A stretch of DNA of 64,000 nucleotides from Styela clava (GCF_964204865.1 NC_135258.1:6129001-6193000); one strand, 5' to 3'; numbered from the stretch's first letter, positions 12,205-24,660 are shown. Numbers and translations are program-made. The notes: generated from the sequence alone by a model not told the origin.

Positions 12205-12550
12205 GTGGATCATTGTGCAAGTATACTTGCCACCTCCTGACCCCACTTCCAGGTTTGATTTCTGTGGAGATAATTATGTGCGAGAGGATTGCTGTACTGG
12301 TTACCATCGTTACTCCAGAACTTGTAGGTTGTCACTTGAGTCAGTAGGGTGGTTCATGTAACCACCGGTTGGTTACAGATTCCTCCCCCATCAAAATCAG
12401 AAACAAATAACTAATCCCCACAAGGTATGCGACCCAAATTCTGAAATTGGTAACCAGACGAGAGGGCGTGGTTCGCATATGATTAAAAGCTGTGTTATCG
12501 ACTTTCTATTCCCAGAGATAAATAGGTAAATCCTATCATTTTGAGTTAAA
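12205..12550 (+). mobile_element. Diverged tRNA-SINE copy
   Basis: Collinear with the better copy at 17458-17815. It shares blocks such as tgtgcgagaggattgct, the gtaaccaccggttggttac region, gtaacc-gacgagagg-cgtggttcgc and the tail gataaataggtaaatcctat. The tRNA-like head has decayed. It lies just upstream of the zinc-finger gene's 5' end. Confidence 0.7.
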
Positions 12551-12639
12551 ATACCCCTCTATTCAACTTTATTCGGGTTAAAGTGTGGGGGTACGATACA
12601 TTCTGAAACTTAAAAAAGCCGCTAAAAGTTTCATTTATG

Positions 12640-13280
12640 TACGTTACCGGTAAGGTACCGTAAATCGATTGATACCATTTCAGTACCGGTAACGGCAATG
12701 AAAACCTTTGCATGAAAGTACCGGTATCGAACAGGTACCGGTACCGGTACCAACAGCCTTAACTTAAGTCTGTAAGTTCGTAGGTAAAAAATTTGGAAAC
12801 CGAATCAAGATAGTTCGATAGAATGATAAAGTTGAAAAAGTTATAGGTATCATCAATAAAACGTACTGGTACCGTACCGTTCGTTACAGAGTCTCTTTTA
12901 TGATGAAAAAAATAACAACGCAACGGAAGGCAGAACTTGTAAACACAGCATAATTTGCCTTCTTGGCGCTATGTCGAGCATTAGCAGCGTGTATGTAAAT
13001 TTATTGCGGTACAGGGTATCCGGTACCGAAAATAAATTTCTTTGTGTGGAGGTCGAGCGCATGTAAATGTAATATACTAATTTTTTTTTTTTAAATTCTA
13101 CTTATTGTTTTCTTTATCCGTATGCCATTGTCAAAAATGATCTCTAATAAATTTTACCTCCAGACAACAGAGTGCGACTCCGTCCACATCTGTTACAAAA
13201 TTAGGGCGTCCACTAGCGGAATCGTTAGAACAATTTTTTTGTATACTTGGGTTCCAATAACCGTACTACCGGTACCCTAT
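12640..13280. repeat. Region rich in the palindromic ggtaccggtacc word
   Basis: Many copies of ggtacc/taccggta, including an uninterrupted run near 12738-12752, interspersed with AT-rich sequence. The same word recurs near 17256-17320. No gene or clear element boundary is visible. Confidence 0.45.
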
Positions 13281-13969
13281 CTTCTTATGTTCATCTAAAC
13301 TTTATATAAGAATGGTTATCAATATCACGGTCGTGATCTACTTTATATTTCAATAATTTTATATATTTTTTCTTATTGTACATATTTACGATTGTACCCT
13401 GAGTAATTGTTCTATTATTTTATGAATACTTTTTCAATCAATAAGTTCCATGTTGCCAATGCCGTTCAAGAAAAACCATCATTTGACAATGGCCTGAATC
13501 GCCCCTAGTAGAAATTATGTTGAGATATGTCACTTTTTGCATAGAAATTTAATGAATCCAACTTTAGTTTCATTAACAAGCCTAACCATCCTATCCAGGA
13601 GTTCAAATCTTTTCCAGTCAAAGCTGGAACCTTTCAAACTCCAATTGTCTAGATTTTAGACTCTTGATGGTGATAAATATAATAAAAGTCAAAGAGCATT
13701 AAGCTGACAATACATTTTCTATAGACAATTATAGATGGCCTTCATATGTCGAATCTTTTGTTATCGAAATTGGATTTTCTCACTTGCAGCTAGTCTTTTA
13801 AATTTTTTTTTAAACTGGAGCGAGAATGTGACTATTATTTTAACAAAAAGTCAAAAATCGCTTGCAAAAAATGACCACAGTTTACTTTTGAATTAGTCTT
13901 CCTCCAACTCCATATCATTTCATAGACTTAAGCCAGCGATGATACATACTCTGTCTAATTGTTTTAACT

Positions 13970-14096
13970 CAGGGGTTCTCAAACAGCGGGGACGGTTCCC
14001 GCAAGGAGAGTTCAAGCAATTTTTTGATGGCGACGTGAAGTGAATAAAAATATTTGTTAGATAAAGGGAGTGCAGCTTGAAATGTTTGAGAACCGT
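13970..14096. mobile_element. Short hAT-type MITE fragment
   Basis: The left end caggggttctcaaac and a right end containing tttgagaaccg lie ~125 bp apart, with a gacgtgaag block matching the inverse of one in the 10536-10797 element. The right terminus has lost its final bases and I see no target duplication. Confidence 0.55.
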
Positions 14097-14542
14097 TACG
14101 ACGCAACATCATTAATCCCCTACACACTAACAGACCCTATATATTCACAAATATTGAACACATATGTACTCGAACGTATATTGTTACTATCAGTGATGAA
14201 TACTATTATTACAAAGCACACTAATACTCATATAATGGAGTCACAAAAATGTAATTGGAGACAGTGAAAACTCAACAAAGTATAATTAAACAACACAGTA
14301 GTATAAGTATATACAATGAGTGCATTCCATGTACTTAATAATCATTGAAAAAATTGATTAAATATAATTTATCTGTACGATTACTGGATATAAATATGAA
14401 TAAAACCTAAAAGATTTTGTCAAGTTGAATAACTGTCAGTCAAAATAGGGATTAAAAAAAGTTTTGAATAAGTTTAAAAAATTTTGCTTATTTCAAGCTA
14501 GCCACAGTGATCACAGGTCAGTGCTAAAGAAATATGAATAAA

Positions 14543-15580
14543 CTATTTTAGATTCCTGATTTGTTTAGTATTTATTTTTTGCTGACGTCTGTGACGATCA
14601 GCAGGATTTATTGTCATTGTGCTTTCAAGGCTTGGAAAAGAAGCCTCCATGTCTGTAAGACTGGCACTCTTGACAGATTTTCTGATGGACGGCCTCACTG
14701 GTATCCTGGGCAGTCGTGTATCTGAGAATGACTCCTTTTCAGTTGAACTGTACATCTTCATTACCGGTGAATCGAGTGTAATGGAGCTTCGTGGTGTCAT
14801 ACTTCGACGATCTGCGCGCAGTCGAGAAAGCTCCTGCAGTTGCTGGCAATTTATTTCATGTAGTTGTTGAATGATGAATTCACACTCAGCTTTTGAAGGC
14901 AGACGTGGTGCGTCCGATATGTTGTCTCGTATTTGAAGAGGATTTAGGGTGGCATTGAGGGGCAATGGTGTTGACAAATTACTGACGGAGTATTTCCTAC
15001 GATGTCGTCTGCTTAATTCAGCATTTTGTAAGTCAGTTGTAGTTTCGAGTCCAGTTGTTTTATTCGATTCGAGCTTATGAATCATTTCTTGCATTTCATT
15101 ATTTTTCAAACTCGCCTCTTTTAATGCTTGTTTCAAATCTTTAATTTCCTCTTGCAAAAGAAGGGTTTTGATATCAGCAGGAGCTGTATTGGAATACGAC
15201 TGTATAGTTTCATCTAAATTTTGAAAAGATGAAATACCTTTTTGAGTCGACACAATTTTAAACTGTAAAGCTTTGTTATCTCTTTTTAGCATTTCGAGCT
15301 CTGCATGTAATTTTGATAAAGTCTCAGAATGTTGTTGTTGCAAAAATTTGATGCTTTTATCTTGACTTAATAAATGGTGTTGGACATTAGAAGTCATTTT
15401 TTCGAGAAATTGGACGTCAACGTTGCTTAAGCTCGTGTTGAAATCAGCAGTCGCGTCGCCATTAGGTGGCAGTGGAATCCTGTCTCGCAAAAATGGCTTT
15501 GGATATCGTGATCTATCGAATGTAGAGACTCGAGACCAGGATGGTAAATTTCTTGGTGGCGGCAAGGCAGAGGATGACAT
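14543..15580 (-). CDS. CCDC74: Coiled-coil protein, CCDC74 family
   Basis: A 345-residue coiled-coil protein matching vertebrate CCDC74A/B at three separated places in the same order. Residues ~75-115 hold the N-terminal CCDC92/74 coiled coil (IKFLQQQHSETLSKLHAE then LKRDNKALQFK). Residues ~230-257 hold the second conserved segment (ECEFIIQQLHEIN then LQELSRLR). A basic tail at 327-345 (DRHRRQQKI) is the third. A family-specific extra coil spans about 137-172. CCDC74 proteins are associated with microtubules, spindle and cilia; that role is from family knowledge. The frame is a single exon from an ATG at 15580, and the Pro/Arg-rich N terminus looks natural. CCDC92 is the nearest alternative, but the C-terminal matches favour CCDC74. 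Confidence 0.85.
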   Translation of the reverse strand: MSSSALPPPRNLPSWSRVSTFDRSRYPKPFLRDRIPLPPNGDATADFNTSLSNVDVQFLEKMTSNVQHHLLSQDKSIKFLQQQHSETLSKLHAELEMLKRDNKALQFKIVSTQKGISSFQNLDETIQSYSNTAPADIKTLLLQEEIKDLKQALKEASLKNNEMQEMIHKLESNKTTGLETTTDLQNAELSRRHRRKYSVSNLSTPLPLNATLNPLQIRDNISDAPRLPSKAECEFIIQQLHEINCQQLQELSRLRADRRSMTPRSSITLDSPVMKMYSSTEKESFSDTRLPRIPVRPSIRKSVKSASLTDMEASFPSLESTMTINPADRHRRQQKINTKQIRNLK

Positions 15581-16375
15581 GATTTTAATATTTATACCTA
15601 AAATTATCTGAAATTGAGAAAATATTTAGTTTGGTATTGTTACTGTTTATTCAAGGGGCTTGAATGACTGCGATATGCAAAATTTTGCATGCCTATAAAA
15701 AACTAAATAATCTGGATGGAAGGATGAAGTAGATAGCTCTTTCAACTATATATATGAAATAAACGTTAGTGATTGGATTTTGAAAATAATAAATACCAGT
15801 CATAGCAATGTAACTCATAGTTTTTTTGACACAACTCCTTATGAATGACACTATGCTTTTTATCTACCCTTAAAAAAAAGGTATTTGGCCAACATCCCCA
15901 GGTCTCAAACTTTGCATTGCAGTGCGTCCTTTCAACTTTCCAATGGCAACAATTTCATTGGTAGAAATATTGAATTGAGCAAATAGTATTATCTTACAAA
16001 CAACAGTGATTGCAGCTAATAGAATTCAGGTTGCGCTTGGATTCATGTTGTTGCATTCAAATTTGATCATTAATATATAATGCAACTGAGATGATTGTTT
16101 ACACTTAAACATTCACAGCATGCTAGGCCTATAGAATAAGTTTTCCTTGTTGTACTATACATGTAAAGACTTCCCGTTGTCGCTACTATTAAACCGAATT
16201 ATTGATCACTAATAAATGCGGGTAGTGATTTAAAAAATTTGATAAACTTTGCAAAATAAGCAGGCAAATATATATTATTGAAATAAACAGAATAGTTTTG
16301 ATGTTACATCGAGTGTTTCTATGCTGTCATATATTTTCATTGTTGCGTCCCATGATCAAAAAGCATTCTCAAGAG
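15581..16375. other. Intergenic stretch, no gene seen
   Basis: AT-rich sequence upstream of the CCDC74 start. It should contain that gene's promoter and any 5' non-coding exon, but I cannot identify specific elements. Confidence 0.4.
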
Positions 16376-17005
16376 CAGTGGTTCCCAACCTTCTTTCCTG
16401 CGACCCAAATTTTTTATAAATAAATTTTGTTTGGTCTCTCGGCCTAAGAATATGCTCAAATATTAAACGACATGTACTGCTTTTATGGTCGTAAAATTAA
16501 ATTACTTAGAATTTAAAACAATCATTTTTACATAAACCAATGTTTTCCCAGAAATCACTTCAACGTGAGAGAGCTGCGCTGGTTTGCCATCAACGAGTTT
16601 TTGATATAGTGGCGTAGCTTTAAGCAAAATAGATGCTGACAAGTTTTAGATACTTACAAAGGGTTCCATTACATTTGAACCCACGTACATTTGAACCCAT
16701 GACAATTGCACCTATGGAATTTTTTTTGTGTCACGGATAGTTAAACCCATACTAACCCTAACCCATGGGTTTTAGCACCCGCATATAGATTGAACCCGTG
16801 GATATACGCATGGGTTCAAATGTACATGGGTTCAAATGTACGGTCACCCTTACAAAGTATTACTATTGAGCAACACTTCAATACAAAATAATGAATAAAA
16901 TTTACCAGAAAGTAAAATCAAAAACATTCTAAGTTTGCGGTGAAAACACAATCTACCCAAATAAATTTTCAGGCAACCCATAATGCTATAGGTTGGGGAA
17001 CACTG
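16376..17005. mobile_element. hAT-like element hosting a nested MITE
   Basis: The left end CAGTGGTTCCCAACCTTC and the right end ataggttggggaacactg are near-inverse and bound about 630 bp with no transposase. I see no clear 8-bp flanking duplication, so it is old or the ends are from two copies. A second transposon at 16662-16849 sits inside it. A related left end, cagtgattccaaacg, occurs at 47893. Confidence 0.7.
16662..16849. mobile_element. MITE family B copy with 8-bp target duplication
   Basis: Termini GGTTCC..acatttgaaccc and gggttcaaatgtacggtcaccc are inverted, and the flanks carry a perfect 8-bp duplication, ttacaaag, at 16654-16661 and 16850-16857. It contains the core agcacccgcatatagattgaacc. 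A second copy in the opposite orientation is at 22400-22570. Confidence 0.9.
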
Positions 17006-17457
17006 CCTTAAGGCATGGCAGCAAAAACAATTTTAGAAAGAAACACTCAGTTATAGGGAAATATGTAAAACAATTCTGCAATTACAGAAATAAGTGATAG
17101 CAATATTCTTTTATTCTGGGTTAAGATATACTGACCTGGCTTGCCTCAATAATTTTAACATTAGCTGTATAGAGGAATTTTACCGTTATTCATACCTACA
17201 CATCAAAATTACCGTACTACCGTAATGAACTATGGAGCTTAGTTCAGTCCTTACCGGTACGGCATTCTGGTATTGTCAGGTCGGACAGTATGAAGGTAAC
17301 AATACGGTACCGGTACTGCAAGGCTCCCGGCTGTAATGATCCCAATACCTTTACATCCCATACCTTTTTGGCAAAAAAACTTTTTGAGTAGAAGTAAACA
17401 TTGTCTAATCAAGATCACATGAAAAGCGCAAACGAAAACGTTATAGAATTGTCTAGG

Positions 17458-17815
17458 CGCGGCGGTGTGGCTCAACGGGCTAAGTGTTAGGAATACGCTC
17501 GCCACCGCACCTCTAATTACTCTGCGTGGGTTCGCAGGTTCGAATCCCATGCAGGGATGGTTACGGTATGTGCGAGAGGATTGCTGGACTCCTCGCAGTC
17601 GTTGGGTGGTTCCCGTAACCGCTGGTCGGTTACGGCTTCCTCCACCACCAAGTCCATGCTTCTGAAAACAAACAATATATATATATAACTCATCCCATAC
17701 CCGACTTGGAATGGTAGGTAACCGGACGAGAGGCCGTGGTTCGCCATATGTATAAGCCGACTTATCGGCTTCCCTCTCTCCCGGGATAAATATGTAAATC
17801 CTATCCTATTCTAAA
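17458..17815 (+). mobile_element. tRNA-derived SINE, best copy
   Basis: The head resembles a tRNA with the two internal RNA polymerase III promoter elements: an A box (tggctcaacggg, ~17468) and a B box (ggttcgaatcc, 17537-17547). A ~270-bp unrelated body follows, with gtaaccggacgagagg near 17718 and a 3' tail gggataaatatgtaaatcctatccta. Partial copies of the body occur at 12205-12550, 18352-18455, 22640-22745 and 24391-24660, which shows a dispersed family. There is no coding capacity; it would depend on a LINE for mobility. Confidence 0.85.
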
Positions 17816-18351
17816 TGATATCGAAAGAATAACGTAATCCGCGAATAGGAACCTGTTACAGCAGCGAGTGAAAAGCGCAAAGCAGGCGGCGATGCTTTGT
17901 TTGTCGTCATCTGGTCTCGACATTGATTGACGTATTAAAACGAGCAGTTGTCGTCAAGCACGCACGCATTATCTGGAACGTCAGCTGCACATGAGTTTTT
18001 AGAATTTATGGTAAGTTTGTCATTGAGTAATGAGAACAATGACAAAATTTTGTTGTATTCATTTTTGAACATTTGTAGGATATCGTACAAAATTTTATAT
18101 ATACTGAAGAACCAGGAATGTAACCTTTTACCCTAGCAACTCTCAGCCCCGCAATTTCTCGCTGTAGCGACATTTACGAGGCAAATCTACGAACAGTACT
18201 TTTCCGCGAAGATATTTTTTCGCGACAACTTGCTTAGGAGCATAGCGAATAGGTACTAATGATACGTCTGTGGTAGGCTAAATATTAGGTTATTAATATT
18301 AGAAACTGTGGATCGTGCACAATAGCACTGTGGTCGGTTCCGACATGAAAT

Positions 18352-18455
18352 GGTAACCGGACGAGAGACCGTAAAACGTCATATGAATATGCCGTGTTAT
18401 CGGCTTTGGTTTCCCTTCGAGTGAATATGAAAATCCCATCCAATTCCATGAACGC
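18352..18455 (+). mobile_element. SINE 3' body fragment
   Basis: Matches the 3' half of the 17458-17815 SINE: ggtaaccggacgagag, then cgtcatatgaatatgccgtgttatcggct, then a gtgaatatgaaaatccc tail. The tRNA head is absent, as in a 5'-truncated insertion. Confidence 0.65.
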
Positions 18456-18657
18456 CAACACGAAGTTGCGACCTGTACTCCTGTGCTTACACACTTGCCC
18501 CCCATGACCCCAATTTGTTGTAAATTCGACCCTATGTATGGTGAACTGCCAAGGCTTACTGTTGAAATAAATACTCGTTCTTTCTGTCAGATCGAACAAT
18601 ATTGTCTCAAACTAGGTCACGTGAGATTTACTAGCTGAAATACCTGAACATTGAACT

Positions 18658-19345
18658 AGGGGTATGCAACCTTAAGTACAGGAGGGTCAGATAGAAATAA
18701 CTGGGTGAAACCGAGGGTCACACCTTAACTTAGTTGCAGGCGCAAAAAAAAAATTTTGGTCATTATTCTTGTGACATGCGTTAATTGTACAAGCTAGCTG
18801 TTAATGCATTGTAAAGTCATAGGCATAGGCAGTGATGAGCTGGAAAAACCGTAACAACCGGAATGCACCTAATTCGTGTATGCAATATATATTTACAACG
18901 CGACGAGGACGCTGCCAGAAATTTTTGTCTGTCCCAAGATAGAGCCGAAGAACTACAATGAAATATGAATTCATTATCTGAAATATGTCTGTTTATATTT
19001 ACAAGAATATTCGTACCAATTCAATACAAATGTTATTATTAGAATGTAACAGGATAAATTTTCACGGGGTCACAGGTCGGCAAAAATCCACTACATGTTA
19101 CTGCTGTACTAACTAATTGTTTGCCGTAATGTAAAAAGAGTTATAACGTAACAAAACGTAAGTTAATATCTAAGTTCAGAAAACTTGGTTAAGAGAAACT
19201 AGAATTTTCTATGACAAAATTTTATTTCAACAACAGGAAAGCAAATGGAATAAAATATCCACAGCCAGAACGCCGTTCCGGTGCGTTCCGGCTACAGCTC
19301 ATCACTGGGCATAGATAATAAATTAGACTCAGGTATGGGCAACGC
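18658..19345. mobile_element. Old hAT copy containing a younger hAT insertion
   Basis: The left end resembles the element end at 32195: ggtatgcaaccttaagtacaggagggtcagat compared with ggatgtacaacctttattgcaagagggccagat, followed in both by a shared ..agttgcagg/agcacaaa.. block. It is interrupted by the well-bounded element at 18830-19307. The outer right end is uncertain; aggtatgggcaac near 19332 is a candidate. Confidence 0.5.
18830..19307. mobile_element. Non-autonomous hAT element, 13-bp perfect TIRs
   Basis: The element starts CAGTGATGAGCTG and ends with the exact inverse cagctcatcactg, 478 bp in all. The flanking 8-mers ggcatagg and ggcataga match at seven of eight positions, as expected for a slightly aged hAT target duplication. 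The interior is AT-rich with no frame for a transposase. Confidence 0.85.
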
Positions 19346-19737
19346 TAAGGTATTAGAATTACTTGCACATGAAAAATATAAATTTGTGTCAAAGATGCTA
19401 TAATGTAAATGCTATTGTAAATAACGACTATATGAATGAAACGAATGCACGTTTTTGATTTCCCCCATAATTCACGATAATTTTTACTATCATCATTTTG
19501 TCTGAAATTATTTTGACATAAAAATGCGCTAAAACGAATTGTCTGTTCCGCTGAGATGGCGTTGTTAGGTGGGATCTTATAATATAAGATCATATTATGA
19601 ACTTTTTTCCGATCCTTGATTCCTAAAAGATTCTCCTTATACTTTATCATTGCAAAACCACCAACGCTTACAAACTGGCTCACTTGCTCAAACCACCATT
19701 TTTATTCGAAACAATAAACCAAGTGCAGGTTATAGGT

Positions 19738-20557
19738 CAGGGATGGCGAACCACTGACCCGTGGGTCACAAGGTGACCCACTGCATTTTATTCGTCAAGG
19801 TACGAATTAGTTAAAAAAAAAATGCTAACATATAAACATTGATTAAAACGGCCTTAAATTAATCTAACAATAACTAAACTATCATGTACCGTCAGGGCTG
19901 CGATCGCTAATATTCAAATTAATTTCTGGACAGGTATGGTAATTATCAAAACCCCTAATCTCGTACGGGTTATCAGCTATTGACTCTGACATCGTTTATG
20001 ACATAACAATGCAATTGATCTGTTCATTTCTCGCTACGTCTTGTCTCTTTCGGAAATGCATCTGCAGACTGTCTTAGGGGTTATAGGAGAACTAGATTTT
20101 ACTTTGCATTTTATTAGTTTCTAGCCTATAATGCCGTTGGGAAAACAAAATCTTTCAGACTTGAAATTGAAAACCTAGAAATCTGAAATAACAATGGGGC
20201 ATTTTGAAAGTGCCCTAATGTGGTTGAAAACGGATCAAAAAATATAACACTATCAGAGTGGAATTTCCTCTCAAACTCTTTGGAACCGTAAAATAATTTG
20301 CCGCATCATCCTAAACGTTTTTGGTAATTCATATGTGTGTTTTCGTACACTATTCGAGTGCCATAACAAGTCCCTGATGGAAGTGCCGCATAAATAAAGC
20401 CCAAAACTACACCAACACCAACAGAAGTTCAAAAGATTTGTTTCAGCAGTTTCTTATAGATACAAACTTTGATTAAATATCTGTGACCCACTCACTTCTG
20501 TTCCGCGATAAAAATATAATTTTTGACCCATTCATTGAAAAAGTTTCGCCATCCCTG
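19738..20557. mobile_element. Non-autonomous hAT element with perfect 8-bp duplication
   Basis: The termini CAGGGATGGCGAA and ttcgccatccctg are exact inverses, bounding 820 bp. An identical 8-bp duplication ttataggt lies at 19730-19737 and 20558-20565. Sub-terminal gtgacccac and ctgtgacccactc motifs are mirrored. No intact transposase frame is present. Confidence 0.92.
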
Positions 20558-20565
20558 TTATAGGT

Positions 20566-22399
20566 ACTGGTAGCTAATTTTAGGCTGGACTGTCGCAACG
20601 TTTGCGGTATCAAGATTTGATTTTTGTAACTCGACTAGAGGTCCTCAGAAGACACGATGACAATAAAGCTATTTGATTTACAACCATTTTTTTGAAGCAC
20701 AACCAAAACTAAAAAATAACAAGCAAAACTACCAGAAAGAGGCAATGTTTACAACCGCGCTTGAATATCTCTCTGAGCGAAAAAAAGTGTCTGAGTGACG
20801 GCACAAATTCCAATCGTACGTCATTGTGAACGTATTGTTAATTGTTATTGTTACGGATATAAACAAGGAAATCGATGCTCGAGAAACATCCATAACTTGC
20901 TATTCAAGCGACCAGAGGACACGCCCTGTAACGATATGATAGAAATGCTAGTCAGTAGTCCTAATTCTCAATCGTTTAAAGAGAATATACTGCTTCGCTC
21001 CTAAAATAATCATCAAAATGTTGGCACATTTTTCAACGTGGTCATAAGAAGACTCTGTTGCAGAAATATTTTAATGTAAATGTTTTTTTTTTGTCACGGC
21101 TGTTTTTATACGCGTTTATTTGACATAGTAGCACTAAAATTCTAGTTAATTATTCGATTTTTTTCTTCAGTTTGCCAAAATCTAGACTAGACAAACGAGA
21201 CAACTCGCAAAATGAAACAGCCTCCATGAATTATATGAATTTAATGTTTAACAGAGATTGGTAATTTGTTCTTCGTGTTTCGTGATATTTGTTAACGTGT
21301 GGGTTCGAACAGGAATGGCCATGTTTGGACCTCACATCGGAACCGTGTCGAAATTCGTCTCATGTCGGAAATACAATAAAAAATTTAACGATTACAACTG
21401 GGCACATTGACTTTGTGGAAGATTCTAATTTCCCCCAGTAAGGCCCAAACAAAATTGCTTTCCTCAAACACAATTCTAAATGGCGTGCTTAATAAAGTCG
21501 AATTTTATTTGGTACGATTGTTCCATTGTTGGCCTTACATAAATTGTCAGCATTTTATATAAACGATTTCGTGTTTGCGCAACTTTATCACTTATATAAA
21601 CATTCAAGATTTGTTTAAGATAAAGAAGAATGCAACGAATAATATACAACGGGGACCAAACACAGGCCACAAGTGAAAAATTGTATTCAGTGCAATTTAC
21701 GAAACAATCGAGCTTGTCGTACAGCTCAACCTCATAGGTGGTATGGGTTGGACTATGCTTTGTTATATATATCGAGAGAAATCAGACCACTGTGCTTTTG
21801 TGTTAGTAATATCGGATAGGATTTTAATTTTGTGATGAAGCCAGTTCTCAATATATATTAACAAGATTTGTTGTTTTTTAATCAGTAGCGTAATTGTTTT
21901 AGTGTTTTACTTCATTTGATACATATGTGAATGCCAAAACAATTTATGATATTAATAAATTCCCGTTTGCTATATTAAATTTTTTTAAGACTTTATGGAC
22001 ACCCTATAGATACCGAGCGCGTTGAGGTCGCTGAGATTTTGTTGGTAATGTAGGATCAGGACATTATTTATCAGAATACAAGATACATATAAGTAGTTTA
22101 TAGAGTGGTTATAGAATCAACGCAAGCTGTTTAGTCAGATCCAGAAGTGTTGGTTGGACACAAGCATCGTGGCATAGTTAGCTGTTGTGCAAACAGTGCG
22201 TAGTCGAATTGTTGTATAAGCTTTAGAGGCGAAAGACACCCGTATTTTTAACGCACCATGTTTACTCAGTCTCACAAGTATTGGTTGGACAAGGACATAG
22301 TTTGAGTAACTTATGATGTTAGTTTAAAAATAAGACGGTTCTGACCTTCATAGCAGACATATTGCGCAACAGTGCGAATTATAGTATAATTGTTCAAAG
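20566..22399. other. Intergenic stretch, no gene seen
   Basis: The best frame (20795-21004) starts from GTG and has no recognisable motif or splice context. I did not find RNA genes or repeat boundaries here. Confidence 0.4.
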
Positions 22400-22570
22400 G
22401 GGTGACCGTACATTTGAACCCATGTGTATATCCGCGAATTCAATCTGTATGCGGGTGCTAAAACCCATTGGTTAGGGTTAGTATGGGTTCAAATATCCGT
22501 AAAACAAAAAAATACAATAGGTGCAATAGTATGCAGGTGCAATTGTCGTTGGTTCAAATGTACGGGAACC
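22400..22570. mobile_element. MITE family B copy with perfect 8-bp duplication
   Basis: The element begins GGGTGACCGTACATTTGAACC and ends ggttcaaatgtacgggaacc, 171 bp. The flanking duplication gttcaaag is perfect (22392-22399 and 22571-22578). It is inverted relative to the copy at 16662-16849 and shares its core (tgcgggtgctaaaaccca). Confidence 0.9.
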
Positions 22571-22639
22571 GTTCAAAGGCGAAACGCAAAACAGTTTTCA
22601 ATAAGCATTTGAAACAAATAACCGGTTAACTGTTCTCGT

Positions 22640-22745
22640 ATCCGACATGTACTGTTAACCGAACAAGAGGTCGCGTTACGCCATACGTTTAAGCTGTCTT
22701 ATCGAACTTCCTCTATTCCTCAGGTTAAAAATGGAATTCCTATCT
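22640..22745 (+). mobile_element. SINE 3' body fragment
   Basis: Diverged match to the SINE tail: ccgaacaagaggtcgcgttacgcc, then taagctgtcttatcgaacttcc and aggttaaaaatggaattcctat. It is 5'-truncated. Confidence 0.5.
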
Positions 22746-24390
22746 CCAGGCGTTATCATGAATCCTAAGTTTTCGTATTTTTTATTTAATTAACGATCGG
22801 CCTAATTTTATGGACTGTGCATTACATTGTTCACACGTAACACAAATACCCCACATTTACATCTAAGGTTAAGTTGGGTACCAAGTACATGTAGTTATAA
22901 ATATAATGATGGTGTCTTCGTCTGAAAAAGATATATTTTTGAATAGTATTAAGCCTAAATTCCAGTCCACGTCTTTTAATCCACATGCCTATATTATAAA
23001 AGCCAAAGGGTTCACACTCAGGGATAAAGTATCCTCTTTAAGGCAAATTTACTAGCCTTGCAGATACACCCTGCAAGCAAGAAATACTCACTTCTCTATA
23101 CTACATAAATAGAATATCGATGTAAATCCAGTATATGACCAAATGAGACAAATGTTGAGCGACGTCATCTGATGCATAATCGAGAGATTGGCGAGCCCAC
23201 CGGCACTAAATATTATACTTTCATAAAGATTGGTTGAGGTATAAATTTTTCTTTCGAGAACTTCAGATGGGTAAACAAGATAATAAACCGACAACCTACC
23301 CTAGTATTTGTCGCCCAGACCGCGTTGGCCTCACCGACAAGCGCGTAACCAATTTTTTTTAAAGGGGGCGGGGGGGGGGGGTATGTTAGATAGTAACACA
23401 GCTAGAGAAAAACATGGGTTTTCTAGAGTCTTGAAAGTCTCAAGATATTTTCAAAGTACAAGAATTGTTATGTATGTTTAGATTTCAAAAAATGTGAGGG
23501 CCAATATCCCCTGGGTACGCCAGAACAGACTTAATACATTTGTAAGGGTGTAAAATCCACGAGTTACTCAAATAGAAACTATCGCAATTCTCATAACGTC
23601 TAACACTTGTGCCCGTGTAAGGGTGGGGAACATGTGGGATATAGGTACCTCTGGAATGCATTGTCATAACAGAATGGCAACATAAACACCATTCATATAT
23701 TAAACATATGAAAGTATGCGTCATCTTGTTTCGTTTTCTGGTTTATTGAAAGATTTTTGCAGCTTCGTCATATTGGGGTTTTATAATGGGGCTCTGGTTA
23801 CACTCTTGAAACATACACTTTATTGTTTTTTTGGATGCGTTTTTTGTGATATATATAAAACGGACTAGTGCACGTTCACGGCTATTATATTTAAAGTGAC
23901 CGTGATCCGACCACCATAGGATAGGATTACCTGAATCATGATATTTGTTTGCAAAGAAAGGTGAAAATGGACTTTCCGATTGAAAGCTGTTCATTCGAAT
24001 GTGATTTGTTGGCTTATATGCCCGTGACTATCGATAAGGAATAGCTGTATTATTTAGGTGCGGGACAGCTTATCCATTAAATTACGGGTAAACGGGGCCA
24101 GGCGATCTAAAGTTCTAAAGTTCAATCGAGTTGGTCATGATTTACGGGGAATAATTTGCAATTGAAAGTTGAGATAAGTTGTTTGAATAAGAGTTGTAAA
24201 TAGCGGAATTTAATGCACAATTAATACGAGTCATAGCCAGTCTATTGTTTAATCTCACCACCCCAACCTATGTGGCATGTTGAATGGAAATAATGGCTAT
24301 CGCAAATGTATCATCCTCTTTATGAGATCAGTTAAAATGGATGAGACTATGGATTCCTGGAAATTGTTGCCTTCTATGTCAAAGTCATAT
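22746..24390. other. Intergenic stretch with a long G-run
   Basis: No gene is recognised. A near-pure guanine run lies at about 23364-23381, followed by tatg. The frames on the minus strand at 23485-23994 lack domain features. Confidence 0.4.
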
Positions 24391-24660
24391 CTATATGAGT
24401 ACTCTGCGTGGTTTCATCCAATCCCGTAGGGTTAATTAAGTGCCAGGTGATTGCTCGACTCCTCACCGCCTCATGTTGGCTTTGTAACTACTGACCTTAT
24501 CCACCAACAAGTCCATGTATCTGAAGAAAAATAAACTGGTCAACTAATCTAATATGTAACCCGCTGACCGGACTAAAAGCCGTGTTTTCTCACAGGATTA
24601 AGCCGTCTTATCGGGTTTCATCTACCCCCGGTAAATATGTAAATCCTATCCTATCTTACA
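24391..24660 (+). mobile_element. Diverged SINE copy
   Basis: Collinear with the SINE at 17458-17815 from the tctgcgtgg block preceding the B box to the tail ggtaaatatgtaaatcctatccta. The B box is degraded (catccaatcccgtag). Confidence 0.7.

Noticed and set aside
20795-21004. Small ORF in the transposon-rich region
   Set aside because: It starts from GTG with no motif, splice context or neighbouring support.
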